This document shows positions 58,901 to 64,000 of a DNA stretch of 64,000 nucleotides, one piece after another (the stretch's first letter is position 1; every line of letters starts with the position of its first letter). Origin of the DNA: Ctena decussata (taxonomy: Eukaryota > Mollusca > Bivalvia > Lucinida > Lucinidae); contig OZ022508.1 in NCBI GenBank assembly GCA_963989385.1, positions 33,440,166 to 33,504,165 on the forward strand. Direction: 5' to 3'. The notes under the pieces were generated by a model, which saw nothing but the letters and a program-made list of their open reading frames with translations, was not told the origin of the DNA and did not search any database. The position numbers were made by a program, and so were the translations under genes.

Positions 58901-59652
58901 ATGCTTTGCGTAAGGTACACAGACGTTAGAAAATAAAGATTTAAATATCTACGTTTCCGAGAACCAGCCAACTACATTAATATTGTCTATTGGCGACTAA
59001 ATAAGCTTTTATAACTTGGTGGTGGTTTACCGGGTGTTCACATTAATATTGTCTATTGGCGACTAAATAAGCTTTTATAACTTGGTGGTGGTTTACCGGG
59101 TGTTCAGGTTCGGTTAAACGATGTGTGAATTTTGTAAACGTTTAGCACATATACACTAACCGTTACCGTTTAACCGTGTAAATGTAGAAGCCCTAGTCTT
59201 GATGCACACAGACGGACAGAACGGATATATTTGCCAATCTGGCAGGGGCAGGCTACAAAACTAGAGGCTGAAAAAAGGGCCCTCTGGTAGGGTCAAGTCA
59301 GGTAATTTAGGACAGCAGGTAAATTCGGACATACCATTGCAAAGCGAAAATCCAGATATGACGGCTCATCAAGAGCCCTCTCATCAGGATTTTCACTGTT
59401 GCCCAGTTAATTTTGTTTTAATTCCAACAACTGACACATAAAGGAAACAGTGTCACTGTCCGAATTTACATGCTGTCCGAATTTAACCGACTTTACTTGA
59501 CCCTAGAGGTGAACTGTGCGAGTGGTAATTGTAGCAATTCCAGTATTTAAATGTAAGAGAGTTGCCGCTCTTCAAGGGCATTCTTTGAGTAGTTTACCGA
59601 CAAAATTGGAGTAGTGTCCAACTTGTAAAGTCACGATTTCCCTATGTGACAT
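54417..59652 (-). CDS. MSTO1: Misato/DML1 (MSTO1-like), complete gene span
   Basis: Three exons (59652-59598, 57288-57170, 55979-54417) splice in phase to 578 codons plus TGA, close to the roughly 570 residues of human MSTO1. The N-terminus MSHREIVTLQVGHYSNFVG resembles the tubulin N-terminal pattern. WNIQ, HDVLFREG and TPRMVAFDLKGSLNTL are Misato hallmarks, and GFGGLGAG (about 248-255) sits where tubulins have the GGGTGSG loop. An acidic, probably disordered insert lies at about 114-148. Misato proteins are linked to mitochondrial distribution and morphology and, in flies, to tubulin and TCP-1 complexes. GTPase activity is not assured, since the loop is not canonical. Transcription converges on plastin. 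Confidence 0.95.
56020..56325. mobile_element. Foldback remnants in Misato intron 2
   Basis: 56020-56218 matches the GAATTTGCA..TGTCTGCTTTTTGGTGCTA family (see 41646). 56262-56318 holds an AGTGTAAACCCATAACAGAC palindrome ending ATCTACACTGTTTG. The next stretch to about 56750 is unassigned intron. Confidence 0.5.
56750..56850 (-). repeat. tRNA-derived sequence, minus strand
   Basis: On the minus strand it reads CTTGCTCAGTGAGTAAAGTG (A box) and CAGGGTTCAAATCCCAC (B box). GAAAGAA and TTCTTTC can pair as an acceptor-like stem, but about 12 extra bases precede the 3' strand, so this is a SINE or pseudogene rather than a standard tRNA. Confidence 0.5.
56931..57121. mobile_element. Foldback MITE, CTCTAGACAAGAG family
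   Basis: CCAGAACTCTAGACAAGAGG and CCCCTTAGTTAGAGTTCTG are inverted. The core CATCTGAACTGTCTCGACGA is perfectly mirrored. It lies 49 bases from Misato exon 2. Confidence 0.8.
57170..57288 (-). CDS. MSTO1: Misato exon 2 (residues 20-58)
   Basis: On the minus strand the acceptor is gactttattttcag and the donor is CAG|GTATGC. Two leading bases complete Gly19 from exon 1, and the exon ends in phase 0. It encodes AHLWNIQESSFVYSP, then EISHDVLFREGQNRMKQ. The order WNIQ .. HDVLFREG is characteristic of Misato. Confidence 0.93.
57349..57562. mobile_element. Foldback element, CCCTGTTGTTCAAAAC, copy 1
   Basis: CGGCCCTGTTGTTCAAAACT and TTTAGACAACTGGGCCC are inverted. The inner hairpin is AATGTGGGGAGCTCCTAGC. 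Confidence 0.65.
57563..57836. mobile_element. Foldback element, CCCGGTTGTTCATAGC, copy 2
   Basis: The left end is GCCCGGTTGTTCATAGCGTC. The core GAGGAGCTTTTGCATTGCAC with CTGCAAAAGCTCCTCACATT is a strong hairpin. The right end GTTTTGAAAAACTGGCC is eroded. Directly adjacent to copy 1. Confidence 0.65.
57837..58356. other. Misato intron 1, MITE fragment and unassigned sequence
   Basis: 57910-57950 keeps the CCCTATTACC..TTCTTATCTGGAGCTCTGG end of the common MITE. GTCTCTGAGAAACGGAGC (58018) recurs diverged at 58154. Nothing else. Confidence 0.4.
58365..59195. mobile_element. hAT-like TIR element with perfect 8-bp target duplication
   Basis: The left end AGGGCTTCTACGTTTAC and right end GTAAATGTAGAAGCCCTA are inverted. 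The flanks are GTCTTGAT at 58357-58364 and 59196-59203, identical. Subterminal GTAAACGTTTACACG / TTTTGTAAACGTTTAGC motifs repeat at both ends. No transposase ORF. It contains a perfect 66-bp tandem duplication (58975-59106). Confidence 0.8.
58975..59106 (+). repeat. Perfect tandem duplication, 2 x 66 bases
   Basis: The unit starting CATTAATATTGTCTATTGGC and ending GTTTACCGGGTGTTCA occurs twice without a single difference. Confidence 0.95.
59290..59503. mobile_element. GGGTCAAG-ended foldback element with TA duplication
   Basis: GGGTCAAGTCAGGTAATTTA and (outward from the right) GGGTCAAGTAAAGTCGG are inverted and flanked by TA. Inner GGTAAATTCGGACA and TGTCCGAATTTACA motifs parallel the GGTAAACCCGGACA motif of 34152-35207, so the two are probably related. 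Confidence 0.75.
59598..59652 (-). CDS. MSTO1: Misato exon 1 (start codon, residues 1-19)
   Basis: On the minus strand ATG is at 59652-59650, with A at -3. The donor is TCG|GTAAAC. It encodes MSHREIVTLQVGHYSNFV plus the first base of Gly19, completed by exon 2. The V/LTLQ.GHYSNFVG pattern is the conserved start of Misato proteins and resembles the first beta strand and loop of tubulin. The length (18 codons plus 1 base) fits the exon 2 phase exactly. Confidence 0.92.
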
Positions 59653-59807
59653 TTTCACGTGCACTCGACTGATTTTTTTTTACTTTAACACCGGTTCATG
59701 GTTATTGCATACTTGCAAAAAATGACTATTGGTACAAGGGTCGGTTCCATGTTTCTCACCAATGCAATCGATTTGATACCAGTGCATTTTACTACGTTTT
59801 AACCTGG

Positions 59808-60052
59808 CCCCGAGGTTATAAAACTTTTTTCATGCTCAACTCAGCTGAGCATGAAATTTTACCTGCTCATAAAAGGCAAATTACTGATAAGTACAGTTGT
59901 TTTCTTGCTCAGTTTAGCTGAGGATGTAATTTTCTCTGCTTATCAATATGAAAATGCCAACATTAGTTGGCATTTTCGTATTTATCAGCAGAGAAAATTT
60001 CATGCTCAGCTGAGTTGAGCACGAAAAAAGTTTTATAACCTCGGGGCCAGGA
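59808..60052. mobile_element. GGCCCCGAGGTTATAAAAC foldback element, TCAGCTGAGCATGAAA type
   Basis: GGCCCCGAGGTTATAAAACT and AGTTTTATAACCTCGGGGCC are perfect ends. CATGCTCAACTCAGCTGAGC and CATGCTCAGCTGAGTTGAGC follow inside. The middle hairpin is GAAAATGCCAACATTAGTTG with GGCATTTTCG. The ends resemble those of the AGCACACTGATTGGCTGC family, the middle differs. Confidence 0.85.
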
Positions 60053-60081
60053 TTCAGGTAAAATAGAGTTCAATTCAGTCA

Positions 60082-60087
60082 TTTATT
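60082..60087 (-). terminator. Candidate AATAAA for the unidentified gene
   Basis: A minus-strand AATAAA lies 93 bases after the TAA at 60182-60180. It supports a terminal exon there. Confidence 0.4.
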
Positions 60088-60179
60088 CAGATTTCCACAT
60101 CTACAACACACCAACGAGACAAAATGTCACAGGGAAATTCTGTCTGAGCCTGTCAGCACCCCACCGCAGAGGGAGTGAA

Positions 60180-60263
60180 TTATACATTACTAGCAACGGG
60201 TTTTAGTAGATCTGTACTAGCACTATTAAAGAATACTCTGGCTGTAGCAGATAATGTGTATCC
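60180..60263 (-). CDS. Unidentified gene, predicted terminal exon
   Basis: Minus-strand acceptor gaattgtttcag, then 27 codons (GYTLSATARVFFNSASTDLL and on) to TAA. Short and supported only by the acceptor, the phase and the downstream AATAAA. Confidence 0.35.
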   Translation of the reverse strand, partial: GYTLSATARVFFNSASTDLLKPVASNV

Positions 60264-60816
60264 CTGAAACAATTCTTTTTTGGACATAACACCACCCGTC
60301 GCATAAAGTCAAGTGTAACTGCGTCGACGTACCGTACTTCGATGTAGATTCTGTTTGTACACAAACTGACATTAGGTACAAGCTTCTACTGTAGCAGACC
60401 ACAATTTTAGAATTTACATAGAGAAAAAAGGTTATTTGTTTCACCGAGGGTGATTTATAGGTTGCTTTTATTTTGTAAAGGGTGTAAGAATGATACAACT
60501 TAAACCGAGAATATAAACTTGCTGATCACCACTAGGGTAAATTTCCTGACACGTTTATTACTGAAAAAAAAATCACAGATTCCAGACCATGACAAAAACA
60601 ATAAAAAACAACGATTAGGTTATCCCATTAATGCCTATCATCCCGTAAAAGGGTTCTTGGCAAACAGTACAGACCTAGATCAGACGCTGCAGACTTTCAT
60701 TTGCTAATCTTTTGTATACACGAGTATTGACTATCAGTGTTCTTGGAAAAAAAGAAATGAACTACAGTCTCCAAAAGCTGCATACATTATTTTGGAAGTC
60801 ACATTTCAAACTGTTG

Positions 60817-60852
<36 letters not shown>

Positions 60853-60915
60853 GTCACAGTTCGTTCTGCTGTAAATTCTCTCTGTCTCTGCCGGTCTCTC
60901 TCTCGTTCTTTTCTT

Positions 60916-60964
<49 letters not shown>

Positions 60965-62421
60965 TGTGAGTGGATGTAAACAAAAATTCATGCTTTTAAG
61001 TACAAAACTATACTGACTGCAGGTAATGTTGTTGTTATCCCAGTGTTTAACTGTGTGTGATAAAAATGGTTTATTTAATTATATAGCTATCAAACATTAG
61101 TTATATGTATGATCTCTCAACTGTCGGTTCTCTTATTAGTATTTATGCTCAGCTCTCTCAACCCTTTCTGACCAGTAGACTTGTCCATCATTATTATTTG
61201 GACAAGCCCATTTCTACTTCTAGACCCCGTTATATAGCCGTAGAAATATTATGGCAGTTTTCATTAAATCGAAAAATCTGACTGTCTGAAACGTTTCTCT
61301 TTTTAGACTGAATTAGACAGGATAACGGGTTTCTCCGCTACTAAAGTGCAGGTGTACAACGGTATTTTAGCTTCAAAGCAAACCGTCTTGTCACAAAAAC
61401 AACGGTACCTGTCAGTGGTATTATTAACACATAAATCACCAAACACGTGGCAATGCTCTTTAACATACGATGAAATCAATCGAATAATAATAGTGAAAAA
61501 GGATAAGAGTCAAGCCCGACTGCGTAAATAATGCGCTATAAAATGAGAAAAGGCATTGTTATTATTATTATTATTATTATTTGATAGAAAAGTGCAGAGT
61601 TCCTGGTGGTTTAAAACGGCGGTGATAGTTTAGCAGTAAAGGGTAAGGATGAAACAATCTGCAAGAATAAGACACTCGGGCATAATTCGCCGCCCGTGTA
61701 CATACTGGTAATACTGGTGAATACCCCTACCTGAGCTGCCATTTTAATAGAGTCTCGACGTGAGAAAGAAGTACCTTTAGACATGGGCAAATAGCGAGCA
61801 GTTAAATCCATACCATAGCATGTCTTGTGCATTGTCCTGTTACCGTCCGATATAACTGAGCTGCAACAAGCAAAATGGGTGCTTAACGTATCTGCTAACA
61901 CACAAGACTCAAACCAGTCTGGAACAGTGCTGTCTGACCATAGCTTTGCATATAGCCTTCAGTTTCATCAAAATCCATACATGGTGTGTATAGACGAAAG
62001 AGTTCTAATCAGACTGTGCCGCTGCGCAGGCTTATCTGAGTCTGTTCTTGTCGTGTATGACATGAGCACCGTTTTGCATACATCACTGGGGCTTAACTTC
62101 GCCGAAAACAGCTATTTGGGATAAGTGTGCAAACTGCGAAGAATGAACTCCGCCTGAGCATTCACTCAAGTCTGATATGAAGCTTTGCTGTTGGCAAAAA
62201 TGCGAACAACGAAGGCTCTCTTCAACCTCAGACAGTGCAGGAGTACGCCATTGACGTAGTTTCGTTTCGGTATTCTTCTCAAAAGGATCATCTTTTTTGA
62301 AGAATAGAAGTTGCTTTCCTGGCGAATTCTTGCCTTTTAGTGTAGTCTCCATTTTCGTCCTGGCATTGTTTAACTCGTATGCCCACATTTGGGTGTTGAA
62401 AACAGACTCGTGGATGAAAAG
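60180..62421 (-). CDS. Unidentified gene, 3' end, three predicted exons
   Basis: Three segments with AG/GT borders (62421-62234, 61860-61731, 60263-60180) join in phase into about 132 residues ending in TAA, and an AATAAA follows. I do not recognise the family. The first segment is rich in charged and aromatic residues (QMWAYELNNARTKMETTLK), the second has cysteine and RYLP, the third is Ser/Thr-rich. Upstream exons would be to the right, possibly beyond the window. The last acceptor and middle exon borders look good. The donor of the first segment (CT|GTCTGA) is weak, and GAG|GTTGAA at 62227 is an alternative that would break the phase. Same strand as Misato, ending about 430 bases upstream of its start codon. 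Confidence 0.4.
60822..60962 (+). repeat. CT microsatellite, two tracts
   Basis: (CT)n at 60822-60848 and, after an imperfect CTGTCTCTGCCGGTCTCTC and TTCTTTC stretch, a longer (CT)n at 60920-60962. Both strands are open over it as a side effect. Confidence 0.95.
61017..61552. other. Intergenic or intron, nothing firm
   Basis: A 61-codon plus-strand ORF at 61346-61531 (from CAGGTGTACAACGG) shows no domain and no good splice context. No repeat recognised. Confidence 0.3.
61553..61577 (+). repeat. ATT microsatellite
   Basis: TTATTATTATTATTATTATT tract of about eight units. Confidence 0.95.
61731..61860 (-). CDS. Unidentified gene, predicted internal exon
   Basis: Minus-strand acceptor ttttgcttgttgcag and donor CAG|GTAGGG, both good. 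It has one leading base and then 43 open codons containing SDGNRTMHKTCYGMDLTARY, LPMSKG and FSRRDSIKMAAQ. Ends in phase 0, compatible with the exon at 60263. Confidence 0.5.
61985..62205. repeat. Two GAGCC-family foldback fragments
   Basis: CTAATCAGACTGTGCCGCTG with GCAGGCTTATCTGAGTCTGT (61998-62045) and CTGAGCATTCACTCAAGTCT with GATATGAAGCTTTGCTGTTGG (62153-62193) are diverged pieces of the common foldback family. They lie between predicted exons of the unidentified gene. Confidence 0.5.
62234..62421 (-). CDS. Unidentified gene, predicted exon
   Basis: Minus-strand acceptor cggtttccacag, then 62 open codons (LFIHESVFNTQMWAYELNNA, KQLLFFKKDDPFEKN, TKLRQWRTP). The composition is protein-like and the open frame stays free of repeats. 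The 3' border is uncertain. Confidence 0.45.
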
Positions 62422-62584
62422 CTGTGGAAACCGATCATGAGTGAATATAATCTAAACATAGCGGCAGAACTTGACCTGTAAACCACACAAACCGTCAATC
62501 TGCTGTCTCGTAAGAGACATGACCGTCGGAACTTTTGGCAGGAAAATGTACGTTGAGTCAAACAATGTACTTTGAGTCAGACAA

Positions 62585-62795
62585 CATTTTAAAATAATTC
62601 GATAATTCTGAGATTTTTTTCGTATTTATCAATAAAAATACGTTGTGACCCCTCGCCGAGTCATTTTGACCCATCGTTAGAATCGTCTCGCAGAGACGGT
62701 TCTACTGAGAGGTCACAACACATGCTTTTGCGGAGAACGGAGCATAATTATCCCTCGATTATCCCTATTACCCCTTCTTATCTGGAGCATTGATT
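62585..62795. mobile_element. Foldback MITE, GTTGTGACCCCTC family
   Basis: The core ACGTTGTGACCCCTCGCCGA .. GTTCTACTGAGAGGTCACAA and right end CCCTTCTTATCTGGAGCATT are clear. The left arm is eroded. Confidence 0.65.
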
Positions 62796-63003
62796 CATAG
62801 TTTGTCAAGGTCGCAATAGGCAGGGATGATGGTATTGTTGTTGTTGCTGTTTTTTTTTCTGTTTTTTTTTACTACTAATAACTGAAGGGCCAAAAATGCC
62901 ACCCAGCTGTGTACTCAGTATTCATATATTGTTTCGAAGTACAGAACATATCATTAAATAATGGGTTGGCTATGACTGTCGTCTATAGTAGGCTGGTGGG
63001 ATC
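62796..63003. other. Unassigned sequence
   Basis: Contains a T-run (62851-62870) and nothing recognisable. Confidence 0.35.
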
Positions 63004-63212
63004 ATTTCTCCAGGATCCGATCGTTGAAAACCAACGACGGCGTTGGTGAACGAGGCGTTAGATTTGCAAATATATGATAGGCCTTCGAAAAAACGTTGCT
63101 GCTCTTGATGAAAAAAAAAATCTGACAAGCTTTTTAAAAGTTATTCACATTTTTTTCTTTTTAGAGCAACACTCTTGATGTTACCGGGATGCTTTGAACC
63201 ACCTGTCCCAGG
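63004..63212. mobile_element. Diverged CGTTGAAAACCAACGAC foldback element
   Basis: GATCGTTGAAAACCAACGAC at the left and GCTTTGAACCACCTGTCCC at the right follow the CCCAGTTGTTCAAA family layout, with GACAAGCTTTTTAAAAG in the middle. Confidence 0.5.
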
Positions 63213-63276
63213 ACGTAACCCAGCAGGCAAGAAATATCGAAACAGCGTCATATGAACGTCACTACAACGTCAGGGT

Positions 63277-63421
63277 TCGAGGTTATAAAACTTGAGAATA
63301 ATCTCAAACTCAAAATAAAGCACACTGACTGGCTGCTTCCGAGCATGTGCTCGGAAGCAGCCAATCAGTGTGCTTTATTTTGAGTTTGAGAATATACTCA
63401 AGTTTTATAACCTCGGGGCCT
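63277..63421. mobile_element. GAGGTTATAAAACTTGAG foldback element
   Basis: CGAGGTTATAAAACTTGAGA and CTCAAGTTTTATAACCTCG are inverted. The AGCACACTGACTGGCTGCTT arm is mirrored around GAGCATGTGCTC. The best-preserved single-hairpin copy. Confidence 0.85.
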
Positions 63422-64000
63422 GAGAAAGTTACATTGAGATCAATACGACTGTGTTTCAACGCTATGTGTCTGCTGGGAACTTGACAGTGTGCATATCTCT
63501 GCATGTAGTAAGGATAACAATACTCCGAAGGAATGAAAATATATCTACGCCATAACTATGTAAAGTTAGTTCGGATTTTATTCTTTTGTTGTAGCTAACT
63601 AATTACAAATGGTGGTGAGAAATGCTCGTATTTCATGATAATGGGACCCCCTAGCTCAAGCGTGAACCGGGACAAAATATAAAGGGGTTGTTAATTTTGC
63701 CGAACGTAAAAAAATATGTGTCGAAGTACAAATGTATCAGTATATGAGCGGCGCGACGAGAAATATAAAGCGCAGACTGAAATCAGCCCACTCAAATTTG
63801 CTCTACATTTTCCTTGACTCTCAAATGAGGACACGAGTAACGCTGACAGGACAGGATGATCTGAGTCTTCGCTGTGTTCGCACATGTCCAAATAACTCCC
63901 TTGAGTATACTTACATTCAGTTTGTAATCCGAAACAGTTTGCGAGTTGTATGAGTTTAAACAAACTTAATTCAGTTCATTGAGTGAAAATGCTCTTGAAT
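63422..64000. other. Window end: GAGCC-family fragment, otherwise unassigned
   Basis: 63745-63880 keeps GAGCGGCGCGACGAGAAATA, AAAGCGCAGACTGAAATCAG and GATGATCTGAGTCTTCGCTG. The antiparallel ORFs here follow from that repeat. Nothing else recognised. Confidence 0.45.

Noticed and set aside
60762..61016. Arg/Glu-rich and Ser/Leu-rich ORFs
   Set aside because: They are translations of the CT microsatellite on either strand.

Overview
This is animal nuclear DNA. It holds split genes with GT-AG introns, tRNA-derived SINEs, many short foldback (MITE-like) elements and long GGTCA-rich repeat arrays. The repeat types (ATGCCCCCG-ended elements followed by GTCCGTCC runs, and elements ending in AGGGCC..GGCCCTCTTG next to CAGGTGAGC) are ones I associate with bivalve molluscs. 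A bivalve is my best guess, by inference only. No bacterial operon, CRISPR array or phage is present.

Two genes can be reconstructed confidently. (1) A plastin/fimbrin actin-bundling gene on the + strand. Nine coding exons run from 1516 to the stop at 36500 and encode about 497 residues, from mid CH1 to the C-terminus. The EF-hands and the start of CH1 lie left of the window. All eight exon junctions join in phase. (2) A complete Misato/DML1 (MSTO1-like) gene on the - strand, with exons at 59652-59598, 57288-57170 and 55979-54417. It encodes 578 residues, and an AATAAA lies 39 bases after the stop. The two genes converge, separated by about 18 kb. Upstream of Misato on the same strand, three ORF segments (62421-62234, 61860-61731, 60263-60180) join in phase and are followed by an AATAAA. 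I read them as the 3' end of an unidentified gene, tentatively.

The rest is mostly repeats. 1-11,300: GGTCA arrays, a tRNA SINE, 150-bp and 165-175-bp tandem arrays, and a pogo/Tigger-like element carrying a nested element. 11,300-36,500: plastin introns packed with at least eight foldback families, two hAT-like elements (one keeps a decayed BED-finger ORF, the other sits inside a foldback copy), and minisatellites. 36,500-54,400: intergenic, with an 11-codon satellite open on both strands, a G-quadruplex-like block, a 1.1-kb field of GGATATCC palindromes, and a tandem array broken by a 1.1-kb insertion. 54,400-64,000: Misato, the unknown gene, two TIR elements, CT and ATT microsatellites, and more foldbacks.

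The most unusual features are a nearly perfect palindromic element with 5-bp target duplications beside two plastin exons, the nested hAT insertion with an 8-bp target duplication, the GGGTCA-ended TA elements with repeated internal motifs, and the crowding of foldbacks within 20-35 bases of plastin splice sites.
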